Shown here: piece after piece, positions 1 through 9,200 of the stretch
How positions within the stretch are numbered: position 1 is the first letter of the stretch
Layout: every line of letters starts with the position of its first letter
Source: Deltaproteobacteria bacterium
Lineage (GTDB): Bacteria > Myxococcota_A > Polyangia > Polyangiales > Ga0077539
Assembly (NCBI GenBank): GCA_016704445.1
Contig: JADJAE010000028.1
Coordinates: forward strand, 60,472 to 124,471
Length of the DNA stretch: 64,000 bases
Direction: 5' to 3'
Position numbers and translations under genes: made by a program
The notes under the pieces: model-generated
Database searches by the model: none
What the model saw: only the letters and a program-made list of their open reading frames with translations
What the model was told of the DNA's origin: nothing

Positions 1-1378
1 AGTCGATGGCCGTGGCGGTGACCGCCCCCACGAGGGCCCGCATCGTCACGGTCGTGCCGACGGTGAAGGCCACGGCCGAGGGGCCTTCGAGAGACTGCAC
101 CATCATCCGTCGGACGCCCGGCGCCCCGGCGGGCTCGACGTAGCGGAAGGCGTTGCCGCGCAGGCCCGCATCGTCCGCCGGGAGATAGGTGAAGTGGTTG
201 TAGGTCTCGCCCAGCACCTGACCGAAGGCGGTGACGGGCGCTCCCACGGAGGTCACCCGGTAGACCCCCGAGGTGGGCGTCGAGACGGTGTGGAAGCCGT
301 TGGCGGTGGGAGAGGTCCAGGTGTCGAGGGTGATGCCCGCGCCGGTGTCGGGCACGCGCTGCACCACCACCGAGCTAGGAGCCGCCGAACCCGTGAGGAT
401 CGCGATCCCCCCGGCGGACCAGGTGTAGAGCTCGTTTCCTCGCAGCGCCCCATCGAGCGCGCCCGCGGGGAGGACCTTGTCGCCCGTCGGACCGTCATGC
501 ACCCAGGCCACGAAGGGCGCGTCCCCGTCGAGGCGCAGCACGCCGCTCGCGGAGACGGTGCCCACGTGGACGCCCGAGGCCGTGAAGGTCATGGCCGGGA
601 GCGCGGTCGGGGTGGCCGTTCCGACGTCGAGGGTGAGCCGCAGCGCGTTGGCCGTCGGCGAGTACACGTGCACCGTCCCAGGGCCCGGAACGAACACGAA
701 GGACGCGTGGCGCGGCGTGCGGCAGGCGGCGCTCTCGCACACCTGAGCCGCGGTGCAGGCGTTGCCGCAGTCACCGCAGTTCGCCGGGTCGCGGACGGCG
801 TCGGCGCAGCGGGCGGCGAGCCCGCGGCCGCAGACGGTCTGTCCGATGGGACAGAGGGGCGTGCACTCCTGGTCGCTGCAGGCCCAGGCCGCGGGGCACG
901 CGTTGCCGCAGGCGCCGCAGTGGGCGCGGCTGGTCTGGAGGTTGACGCACGCGCCGCTGCACAGCGCCGTGCCCGTCGGGCACATCGGCACGTCGGGCAC
1001 ATCGGGGACGTCCCGTACGTCGGGCACATCGGGGACATCCACCGCGACGGGCACGTCAGGCGCGTCCACCGCGACGGGCACATCGGGCACCACCGGGACG
1101 TCCATCGCGGCGGGCACATCCATCACGACGGGCACGTCCATCGCCACGGGCACATCCATCACCACGGGCACGTCCATCACCACCGGGACGTCCATCGCCG
1201 CGGGCACGTCCGTCGCCACGGGCACATCGGTCGTCTCCGGCTTGTCCGTCGCGACGGGCTTGTCGGTCTCCACGACCGCGTCCGCGACGCCCGAGTCGAC
1301 CTCCACCACCACGGGATCGCTGCTGCACGCGAGCGCGAGCGTCGCGCAGAGGAGGGAGAGGGCAAGTGGCTGCTTCAT
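1..1378 (-). CDS. Partial lipoprotein with Asp-Val-Pro repeat linker and cysteine motifs
   Basis: The gene starts at an ATG on the minus strand at 1378 and stays open to the window edge, so its C-terminus is missing. The first 20 residues are a lipoprotein signal ending in LALACSS, so the mature protein should be attached to a membrane through its Cys. A long hexapeptide-repeat linker follows (units such as MDVPVV and TDVPVA, about residues 40-135). Two cysteine-rich units with the pattern CGxCGxxC come next, a motif common in exported myxobacterial proteins. The rest is a region rich in Gly, Thr, Ser and Val that reads like beta-sandwich repeats. I do not recognise a catalytic domain. An exported surface or periplasmic protein is the only safe call. 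The histidine-rich frame on the opposite strand is a shadow of the repeat. Confidence 0.75.
   Translation of the reverse strand, partial: MKQPLALSLLCATLALACSSDPVVVEVDSGVADAVVETDKPVATDKPETTDVPVATDVPAAMDVPVVMDVPVVMDVPVAMDVPVVMDVPAAMDVPVVPDVPVAVDAPDVPVAVDVPDVPDVRDVPDVPDVPMCPTGTALCSGACVNLQTSRAHCGACGNACPAAWACSDQECTPLCPIGQTVCGRGLAARCADAVRDPANCGDCGNACTAAQVCESAACRTPRHASFVFVPGPGTVHVYSPTANALRLTLDVGTATPTALPAMTFTASGVHVGTVSASGVLRLDGDAPFVAWVHDGPTGDKVLPAGALDGALRGNELYTWSAGGIAILTGSAAPSSVVVQRVPDTGAGITLDTWTSPTANGFHTVSTPTSGVYRVTSVGAPVTAFGQVLGETYNHFTYLPADDAGLRGNAFRYVEPAGAPGVRRMMVQSLEGPSAVAFTVGTTVTMRALVGAVTATAID
967..1262 (-). repeat. 18-bp coding tandem repeats (xDVPxx hexapeptides)
   Basis: About ten imperfect copies of an 18-base unit encode the hexapeptides TDVPVA, MDVPVV and MDVPAA, then shorter DVPDVP units, inside the lipoprotein gene. 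The repeats keep the frame and vary mostly at the two residues after DVP. They probably form an extended, acidic, proline-spaced stalk between the lipid anchor and the folded domains. Copy number is likely to vary between strains and to be hard to assemble. Confidence 0.8.
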
Positions 1379-1464
1379 GGAATCTCCTATGGGAGGCGCT
1401 GATGCGATCGCGTACGAGCGGAGGGCCCCTGATCGATGCGTAACACGGCGCGTCCGGCGCACCG

Positions 1465-2424
1465 CTACGGAACGCGGGCCATCCACGCGTCGTCGAAGAT
1501 GCGCGAGCGGTAGCGGTCCCACCCGTCGGCGAGCACGGCCACCACCGGGCCGTCGACCCGCCCCTCGCGGGCGATGCGCAGCGCCGCCGCCACCGCGGTG
1601 CCCGAGGAGCCTCCCACCAGCAGGCCCTCCTCGGACACCAGCCGCCTCGCCATGGTGAAGCTCTCCCGGTCGTCGACCTCCTCGACCCCGTCGATCACCG
1701 ACGGGTCCATCACGGCAGGAACCTCGCTCGACCCGATCCCTTCCAGCAGGTACGAGCCCCCTTCGGTCACTGGCCCGTATCCCAGCAGGCCCGCCAACCG
1801 GCTCCCCTTCGGGTCGGCCAGCACCACCCTCACCCTCGGATCCATCCGCTTGAGGTATCGCCCCACGCCGGTGATGGTCCCGCCCGTCCCGGCCCCTGCG
1901 ACGAAGGCCCCGATGCGCCCCTCGCACTGCCGCCAGATCTCCGGCCCGGTGGTCTCCTCGTGCGCCCTCGGGTTGGCCGGGTTGCGAAACTGGTCCGTCA
2001 GGAAGTGCCCCGCGCGCTCGGCCGCGATGCGCCTCGCCACCACCTGGAAGTTCCGTGGATCACCGGGCGGCGCGTTCTCGGTGATCACCACCTCCGCCCC
2101 GAGCGCCCGCAGCGACGCTCGCTTCTCCTCGGACATCTTCTCGGGCATCACGCACAGCAGCCGGTAGCCCCTCGACGAGGCCATCAGCGCCAGCCCGACG
2201 CCCGTGTTGCCCGCGGTGGCCTCGACCAGCGTGTCCCCCGGTCGCAGCGCCCCGCTCCGCTCCGCGGCGTCGATGATCGCCCGGGCGATGCGGTCCTTCA
2301 CCGAGCCGCCCGGGTTGAGGTGCTCGCACTTCACCAGCACCGGCACGCGACACCCCTCGCTCACGCGCCGCAGCGCCACCAGCGGGGTCTCGCCGATCAG
2401 GTCCTCCACGCCTCGTCTGCTCAC
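1465..2424 (-). CDS. Cystathionine beta-synthase-like / cysteine synthase family PLP enzyme
   Basis: This 319-residue fold-type II PLP enzyme should catalyse beta-replacement on serine or O-acetylserine in sulfur amino acid metabolism. The PLP lysine is K43 in GGSVKDR, the substrate/phosphate loop is AGNTG, and the PLP phosphate loop is GAGTGGTITG. The C-terminal part (DPKGS, YLLEGIG, ADGWDRYRS) resembles cystathionine beta-synthase more than CysK, but the regulatory CBS pair is absent. A bacterial CBS of the short type is therefore favoured over O-acetylserine sulfhydrylase. The gene stands alone between the left lipoprotein and the divergent PilZ gene. Family assignment is firm; the exact substrate is not. 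Confidence 0.85.
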   Translation of the reverse strand: MSRRGVEDLIGETPLVALRRVSEGCRVPVLVKCEHLNPGGSVKDRIARAIIDAAERSGALRPGDTLVEATAGNTGVGLALMASSRGYRLLCVMPEKMSEEKRASLRALGAEVVITENAPPGDPRNFQVVARRIAAERAGHFLTDQFRNPANPRAHEETTGPEIWRQCEGRIGAFVAGAGTGGTITGVGRYLKRMDPRVRVVLADPKGSRLAGLLGYGPVTEGGSYLLEGIGSSEVPAVMDPSVIDGVEEVDDRESFTMARRLVSEEGLLVGGSSGTAVAAALRIAREGRVDGPVVAVLADGWDRYRSRIFDDAWMARVP

Positions 2425-2526
2425 CGGCGCACGCTACCTCACGGCCCATCACGGGTGCAGAGCTCTGCCCCGCTCCGCAAGACATGAATTTCGCAGACCC
2501 TGCGCGCGAACTCCTACGGTTCGTTC

Positions 2527-2931
2527 ATGCACACCGACCTACCTGTTCCGCAGCGACGCACCGACGCCCGTGCCGCGGTCTCGATCCCCGCGGCGGTGTT
2601 CGCCGACGGCTTCGACCAGCCCGTCGAGCTCGAGTGCACCAACCTCTCCAGCACGGGGATGTTCCTCCACGGCAACCCCTCGCTCACCCTCGGCGAGGAG
2701 GTGCTCCTGGTCTTCATCCCGCCCGGAACCTGGCACCGCATCTTCATCGAAGCCGTCGTGGTGCGCACCCGCGCCGACGTGCTCGGCGAGCGCGGCCTCG
2801 GGCTCCGCTTCGCCCGCATGCCCCGCAACGACACCGACGTCCTCCGCAGCGCCCTGCACCGCCGCCGCGAGGAGGCCCGCGTCTGGGACGTCGCCGTGGC
2901 CGACCTGGAGTTCGACCTCGACTCCAACTGA
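2527..2931 (+). CDS. PilZ domain protein (probable c-di-GMP effector)
   Basis: This is a 134-residue single-domain protein. The two parts of the c-di-GMP-binding signature are visible: an arginine cluster RRTDAR near residues 10-15 and NLSSTG near residue 40, which fits the (D/N)xSxxG element. The remaining sequence (GEEVLLVF, GLGLRFARM) matches the six-strand PilZ barrel. No other domain is attached, so it probably acts by binding partner proteins, for example in motility or exopolysaccharide control. It precedes an alpha/beta hydrolase on the same strand by 38 bases; co-transcription is possible but not shown. Confidence 0.8.
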   Translation: MHTDLPVPQRRTDARAAVSIPAAVFADGFDQPVELECTNLSSTGMFLHGNPSLTLGEEVLLVFIPPGTWHRIFIEAVVVRTRADVLGERGLGLRFARMPRNDTDVLRSALHRRREEARVWDVAVADLEFDLDSN

Positions 2932-2969
2932 CACCCCGCTCCCCTGCTATCACTCCCGGCCACACCCCC

Positions 2970-3782
2970 GTGCGCCGCGCCCGACCCCTCCTCCTCGCCC
3001 TCGCCCGCATCCTGCTCGCCGCGTGGATCCTCTCCGCCGTCGCGCTCTTCCTCCTCCAGCGCCGCCTCGTCTTCGCCGCCCCCGCCGAGACCGTCGCCCC
3101 CGCCGCGCGAGGCGCCACGCTGCTCTCCGTCCCCTCCGGCTCGGGCTGGCGCGTCGCCGCCCTCCATTGGCCCGCCCCTCCCGGAGCGCGCACGGTGGTG
3201 CACTTCCATGGCAACGGAGAGCAGCTCGCGTGGCAGGTCGAGCTCGGCGAAGGCCTCCGCGCGGCGGGCTACGGCGTGGTCGCGGCGGAGTACCCCGGCT
3301 ACGGACTGATGCGCTCGGTGGAGCCCACCGAGGCCTCCCTCTACGCCTCCGCCGAGGCGCTGCTCCGCCACCTCGAAGGCCCTCTCCACATCCCTCGCGA
3401 ATCGCTTGTTCTCCAGGGCTTCTCGCTCGGCACCGGGGTCGCGTCGGAGATGGCCCGCCGGGGCCACGGATCGCGCCTCGTGCTCATCGCCCCGTACACC
3501 TCGATGGCCGACATGGGCGCCCTCACCGCCCCATGGCTGCCCGCCCGCTGGCTGGTGCGCGACACCTTCGACACCTGGAGCCGCGCACCCTCCATCACCG
3601 TCCCCACGCTGCTCCTGCACGGCGCCGACGACGAGATGATCCCGCCTGCGATGAGCGCGGCGCTGGCACGCAGGCTCCCCGACTCGCGCCGGGTGCTGCT
3701 GCCCGCGACGCACCACAACGACGTCTTCGCGCGCTCGATGGTCGAGGTGCTGACCGCGCTACGCCGCTTCGCCCCGCCGTAG
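2970..3782 (+). CDS. Membrane-anchored alpha/beta hydrolase (BEM46/ABHD13-like)
   Basis: This 270-residue hydrolase has an N-terminal transmembrane anchor (about residues 6-27, rich in Leu and Ala). The GTG start at 2970 is chosen because it begins just before the anchor; the frame is open further upstream but overlaps the PilZ gene. The catalytic triad is visible: Ser in GFSLGTG, Asp in GADDEM, and His in ATHHND near the C-terminus. HFHGNG supplies the oxyanion loop, as in the BEM46/ABHD13 group. It probably faces the periplasm and hydrolyses an ester or peptide-like substrate, which cannot be identified from sequence. Confidence 0.8.
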   Translation: MRRARPLLLALARILLAAWILSAVALFLLQRRLVFAAPAETVAPAARGATLLSVPSGSGWRVAALHWPAPPGARTVVHFHGNGEQLAWQVELGEGLRAAGYGVVAAEYPGYGLMRSVEPTEASLYASAEALLRHLEGPLHIPRESLVLQGFSLGTGVASEMARRGHGSRLVLIAPYTSMADMGALTAPWLPARWLVRDTFDTWSRAPSITVPTLLLHGADDEMIPPAMSAALARRLPDSRRVLLPATHHNDVFARSMVEVLTALRRFAPP

Positions 3783-3930
3783 CGGCTCGCAGGCTGAGCC
3801 ACCCTGGGCCAGCGCGGGAGGGCGCCCCGCAAGACCGCCCCACCCTCTGCCCGCATCGACCACCACGACGGACGGCGATTCCCGGATGGGCACACGCATT
3901 GCGACCGGCTTCCAGCTGGAGGTCGACGCG

Positions 3931-4569
3931 ATGCGCTTCCCCGGACTGCTCCCCCTGATCGCGCTCCTCGCCGCCGCCGCGAGCGCCCACGCCGACCCTC
4001 CCCAGCGGGCCCGTCGTCGCGTGGCCCGCGACTACTTCCGCCACACGATCTCGTTGGGCGCCTCGGTGGGCGTGGGCTCTCCGCTCGGCCTCACCGGGGG
4101 CTTCGTCGAGCTTCGCCCGTGGCGCGCTCTCGGGGTCTCCGTGGGCGGCGGCCTCGGCGGCAACTTCGGCCCCAGCGTGGCGGCCACCGTGGTGGTCTCG
4201 CCCGTCGGGACGCGCCGCTGGGCCCTCGCGCTGGAGACCTCCCTCTCGCACCACGTCGCCTACGCCCAGGGCCGGGCGCTGAGCGACGGTCGCGAGCTCC
4301 CTGCGTCGTCCAACTGGGTGGGCCTCGGCGTCGCCAGCGAGTGGCGGCCGAGCCGTTCGCTGCTGCTGCGCGTCGGGGTCGGTCGCTCCTGGCTGCTCGA
4401 CACCAGCGGGTATGGCGTCATCCGACAGCGCGAGCTCACCGAGGCCGAGCAGGCCATCGGGTTCCTCCCAGGCGTGACGGCCGTGGACGCGGCGCGCGCG
4501 GCCATGGCGGGCGAGACGCTGGGCGTCTGGTACGTGCACATCGACATCGCGCCGACCTGGCGCTGGTAG
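3931..4569 (+). CDS. Small outer-membrane beta-barrel protein
   Basis: This is a 212-residue exported protein. The ATG at 3931 is preceded by a GGAGG ribosome site about eight bases upstream and begins a clear signal peptide (hydrophobic LLPLIALLAAAASA, cleavage near AHA). The mature part alternates polar and nonpolar residues (SLGASVGVGSPLG, VGGGLGGNFG, ALETSLSHH) and ends in an aromatic residue (TWRW), as outer-membrane barrels do for BAM recognition. No specific family is recognised. It converges with the CapA-like gene, whose most likely end is five bases away. Confidence 0.7.
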   Translation: MRFPGLLPLIALLAAAASAHADPPQRARRRVARDYFRHTISLGASVGVGSPLGLTGGFVELRPWRALGVSVGGGLGGNFGPSVAATVVVSPVGTRRWALALETSLSHHVAYAQGRALSDGRELPASSNWVGLGVASEWRPSRSLLLRVGVGRSWLLDTSGYGVIRQRELTEAEQAIGFLPGVTAVDAARAAMAGETLGVWYVHIDIAPTWRW

Positions 4570-4573
4570 CGGC

Positions 4574-5789
4574 CTACTCCCGCACCCGAACGGCCGGCCC
4601 CAGCGCCCCGGTCACGGCCCTCGCCCTCGCCCTCCGCAGGTCCGCCTCCATCATCCTCAGCGGAACCACCCCTCACCCCCTCCTCCCCGTGCTGCATCCA
4701 CAGCGCGTTGGCGGTGAGCGTCACCAGCGACAGCCTCCCGTCGTCCATCCGCTCGAACTGCGCCCTCATCAGCGCCGCGTCTCTCGTCGCCGGATCGACC
4801 AGCACCCGCTCGATGGCGGGCGACGGGTTCACGAGCCCCCTCCACTGTGCTCCATAGTTGGAGAGCATCGAGCCCATCGACCACGCGATCACCGCGTCGC
4901 CGCGCGGCGAGATCACCCGCTCGACCCGTGCCTGGGTGACCACGCCGGAGCCCACCACCACGTCGGCCCCCGCCTCCACGAGCTGTCTCGCCAGCGCGCG
5001 CTGGTCTTCTCCCAGCGGACGAAACGGAGCGCGGTTCCACTGCACGCCCGCAACGACCACATCGGCCTGCGCACGGGCCGCGGTCACCGCCGCGATCGCC
5101 CTCGCCCCGTCGATGGACTGCGCCACCGTCGCGTGGGTCGCGTTGCGCCCTGCGCCCATCTGCACCCGCTGGGTGAAGCACAGGAACGCCACCCGCATCC
5201 CGTCGCGCGCGGTCACCCACGGGGTCCACGCGGCCGCTTCCGAGTCGCCTGCTCCCACGACGCCGAGGCCCGCGCCACGCAGCGCCGCGGCGGTCTCCGT
5301 GAGCCCGTCGCCCATCTGGTCGTAGGCGTGCTGCGTCGCGAGGCAGACGCCGTCGAAGCCCACTCGGGCGAGGTCGCGCGCCACGGTGCGCCCCACGGCG
5401 CGCGTCGTCCCCAGCGCCCCGGGCGCCCCAGAGAAGGGCGGCCGGTAGGCGTCGGTGAGCGGAGAGTCGAGCCACGCGAGGCTCACCTCCCTCGGCGCGA
5501 TGATCGACGCGATCCAGTTGAGCGCCCAGGCGAGCCCCCCCTGGGCGGCGTGGTCGTCGAAGTGCGCGAGCACCCCGCGGTGCAGCATGATGTCGCCCGA
5601 GAGGGTCACCACCACCCGCCTCGGCGGCGCAGGGACATCCACGGGCACATCGACCTGGGCATCGACGGCAGCCTCCGCGACGACGTCGACGCGCGGCACA
5701 TCGAGCGCCACCGCTGCGTCGGGCGAGGGCCTGGCCCGACAGCCCAGGAGGGCCAGAGTGATCACCCACGCGCGCGTTTGATGAAGCAT
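4574..5789 (-). CDS. CapA-family lipoprotein (metallophosphatase-like), frameshifted near its 3' end
   Basis: A lipoprotein signal (LALLGC) and a short Asp-Val-Pro linker are followed by a CapA/PgsA-type domain: SGDIMLHRG, then LDSPLTD, FDGVCLATQHAYD, and GSGVVTQ with WSMGSM near the end. CapA proteins are calcineurin-like metallophosphatases linked to poly-gamma-glutamate capsules, but no pgsB or pgsC is present here. The open frame runs on into the antisense of the barrel gene with poor third-position GC. Removing one base from the C run at 4669-4672 gives instead a high-GC3 tail ending in RVRE and a stop at 4574, just clear of the neighbour. I take that as the true end. Confidence 0.75.
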
Positions 5790-5879
5790 CGCGGCGCGAT
5801 CAGTGCCCGACGACCCCGGCGATGACAAGCTCAGCGAGCGACGGGAGAGCGACGGGGTGGGGCCCACTCGCTGGACGAG

Positions 5880-6085
5880 AAGGCATCTACAAGCGTTGTT
5901 GACGCCCACTCGTGGGACTGGAAGGCATCTACAAGCGTTGTTGGCGCCCGCTCGTGGGACTGGAAGGCATCCACAAGCGTTGTTGACGCCCGCTCGTGGG
6001 ACTGGAAGGCATCTACAAGCGTTGTTGACGCCCACTCGTCGGACGAGAAGGCATCTACAAGCGTTGTTGACGCGGGTTCGCGTTG
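5880..6085. repeat. Five tandem 42-bp repeats with a phased ACAA-GCG-TTGT core
   Basis: Five contiguous copies begin at 5880, 5922, 5964, 6006 and 6048, exactly 42 bases apart. Each holds the imperfect palindrome ACAAGCGTTGT (at 5889, 5931, 5973, 6015 and 6057) followed by GACGCCC. The spacing equals four turns of B-DNA, so the cores lie on one face of the helix. The array fills most of the intergenic space between the CapA-like gene and the divergent RHS gene. There are no unique spacers, so it is not a CRISPR. Because 42 is divisible by three, several frames stay open through it, but none has a convincing start. Confidence 0.9.
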
Positions 6086-6218
6086 ACCGACCACGCGTCA
6101 ATCTCCGGCCTCACACTGAGCGAGGCGAAGGAGAACGACCCGCTGCGCGATGACACGGTACGATTGACTTGAACTATCCCATCGTGTGATCACTACGCCC
6201 TCAATGGGGAGTGGTGTG

Positions 6219-9200
6219 ATGTTGCGACAAGTTGACTCTCGAAAGACGACGCTATCTTTGGCAATCGTCTTCTGGATTGCAATTGCGTTAATGAGCGGGT
6301 GCGGGAGAACGGCCCTACGAGATGCCACATCATCGGAGGACGCCGGCACGAGCAATGACGCCGCGGCCTACGCCGATGTCGGCCTTCCTGACGACCCGAC
6401 CGACGATGAGCTCCTTCGCACATCCTTTTTTCACGAGCCGCTCGCGTTGGTGGGTGGTGCCTCCACTCTGAGCGACAACCGCGCGCTAGCGCGCGCCATT
6501 CGCACCGACCTCGCCCGACGCGATCGCTACACGACCGACGCGCTCGACGAGTTCGTCCGTGCTCACCCCGCCACGCCGTGGCGAGCGTCGTTGCTGGTCA
6601 ACCTCGGCATCCTCTACCGCGAGATCGGGCGCTACCGGCGGGCCCTCGACGTCTGGGAGGAGGCCTACGCCCTGACCCGCGCAGCGCCCGGCGCCGACGC
6701 TCGCTCCCTGCGCGACCGCGCCGCGTCCGAGCTCGCGTTGCTCAATGCCCAGCTTGGCCGGAAGTCGCGCCTCGACGATCTCGCGGTCGCTCTCCGCGAC
6801 CGTCCGCCCCTCGGACCAGCGGCCGAACGCTACGCCCGAGCCCAGATCGGCCGCGCCACCATGGAAGCGCACCCCGAGCGCGCCTTCCGATGCGGCCCTC
6901 TCGCCGTCGCGAGCGTCTGGGACGCGCTGCATCCGCGCGAGGCAACGCCAGCGGGTCTCCGCGACGCCACCTCCTCGCCGCAGGGAACCTCCCTGGCGCA
7001 ACTCGTGGCGCTCTCAGCAGCCGCGCGCGAGCCGATGCGCGCGATGCAACGCGCACCAGGCACGGCCTGGGCGATCCCGTCGGTCGTGCACTGGCGGGTT
7101 GACCACTTCGCTGCGCTGGTGGGCGTCGAACGGGAGGCGTCGGGCCGCCGCGTCTATGTGCTGCGTGACCCCACCTTCGGCCGGGAGATGCGGACCACCG
7201 AGCGCTGGCTGGAGGACGAGGCGTCAGGCTACGTGCTTGTCCCCGCGCGGACGGCCGTGCCGCCGTCGTGGCGCGATGTCCCCAGCGCCGAAGCGGAGAC
7301 CGTATGGGGCCGCGGGGAGACCTCCGACACCGACCCAGACGCCTGGAGCGATGACGACCAGGTGGGCACCTGCGGCGACTCGCGGCGCATGGCTCGCTAC
7401 GGCTTGCACGCGCACCTCGCGGCGCTGCGGGTCGAAGACACGCCCGCCTGGCTCAACCCTTCCTTCGGCCCGGCGGTCGACCTGCGCATCGTCTACAATC
7501 AGGCCGACTGGTCGCAGCCGCAGACTCCCAAATATACGAACTTCGGCGGTCGCTGGACCTTTAACTTCGGCAGCGCGTTGACGGGGACGCGTGAGATGAT
7601 TGCGTACGCATATAACGGCGGGGGGACGCGCCGCTTTCCCCGGGCGGTCACGGCGCTCTTCAGCATTGACGCTCGCAGCGGCGACCGCTTGGAGGACGTT
7701 CCTGGGTACCCTGACGACCAGATACTGAGGCATCGAGATGGAAGCTCCGACCGCTTCAGGTTGCTGGAGCCCGGCTTCGTTACCCGTTGGTATCTCGTGG
7801 AGCGCCGCGATCCGCAGGGCAACGCCGCCACCCTCAGTACGACTCCAACCGCCGTCTGACCGTGATCAGGGCCGCGAGCGGCGAGACCCTCACCTTCTAT
7901 TATCGGACGGAGGCGTACGGGGCCGAATACTATCTGGTGGACCATGTCGAGCTCAGCGATGGGCGGACCGCGAACTTTTCGTACACCACCAGGGATCCCA
8001 ACGGCCGCCTGATCCTCTCGGGGATCGCGGACATGGGCGGCGTAAAGTCGACCTTCAACTACACGGAAACCGCGCGGGGTTACGCCGACGGGGGGACAGT
8101 GCCCTTCCCCGATCATGACTTCCTCTCCTCGCTCAAGACGCCATACGGATCGACCGGGTTTCGCACCGGATGGGCGGCCCAATTGAGCGGAGGTCCAGGG
8201 ATGGGAAGGTATCTGCAGCGATGGCTGGAGGTCGACCTTCCAACGGGCGAGCATGAGCGGGTGGAGTTTCGGCAGGTCGCCGATGCCAACCAACAGGCGG
8301 ATTGCTACGGACTCGCACCTTGCACCTTCCGTGATGAGAGCGAGGTGGTGCCGCCGGCCGTCAACGGCGCGCTCAACGACAACGCCGATGCCGGCGATGC
8401 GGGTCCGGCCTACGCGCCGGACAACGCAGTCTTTCTGAACTTCCGTAACAGCTACCACTGGAATCCGGTCGGCTACGCGCGAGGGCGCACCGAGGGGTCC
8501 ACCGGCCCGGTCTTCGATCCCCGTCACGCGCACGTCTACCACTGGTCTCACCAGCCCGCTTCGTTCTCTCTGACGGCCCCGCTCCTGGAAAGCGAGGTGC
8601 CACCGGGCGAGAGCCGCGTGACTTACGTCCACGATGGGCAGATCAGCCGGCAGATGCTCCCTACGCTCGACGCCGCCCGCCCGTGGTTTCGACGCACGGT
8701 CAGTGCGCGTCTGACGGTCGATGGCGATGCCTCCACCGAGCAGTTCACTCGAATCGCCTACAGCGCAGACGGGAACCCCCGCGAGGTACGCGACGTCGCG
8801 GGGCGCGTGCGCTGCCTCACCTGGGCCGGCAACGGCATCGACCTCCTCGCCGTCCATGCGCGACCCTGCGGAAGCGGCTCGTCATCGGTGACCGAGACTG
8901 ATAGCGCGCAGAGGCTCGAACGCATGGAGTACGAGGGCGACCTCCACCTGCCGGTTCGGTTCACCGACGCCGCCGGTCAGGTCACGCGCTACGTCTACAA
9001 CCTCCGCGGACAGGTGCTCCGTGTGGTGCGGCCGGACGGCAGGGCGGCCGATGTCGTCTATGATCAGGGGTCTTCGTTCGCCGGGGCGGCCGAACCTGGG
9101 GTGACGCCAACCGAGGGTCGCCCACTGCAGGTGCGCTTCCCGACGGCAGGAGTGCCGACCGGGACGCCTGTCACCACGACCGTGATGACATGGCATCCGC

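Noticed and set aside
194..1402. Plus-strand frame with a very histidine-rich stretch, tempting as a metal-binding protein
   Set aside because: It is the antisense of the Asp-Val-Pro repeats; the minus strand has a lipoprotein signal, cysteine motifs and better codon use.
5880..6085. CRISPR array
   Set aside because: The 42-base units are contiguous and similar along their whole length, with no unique spacers and no cas genes.
5831..6094. Protein made of 14-residue repeats (minus strand, STTLVDAF units)
   Set aside because: The open frames follow from a repeat length divisible by three; there is no ribosome site or signal, and several other frames are open too.
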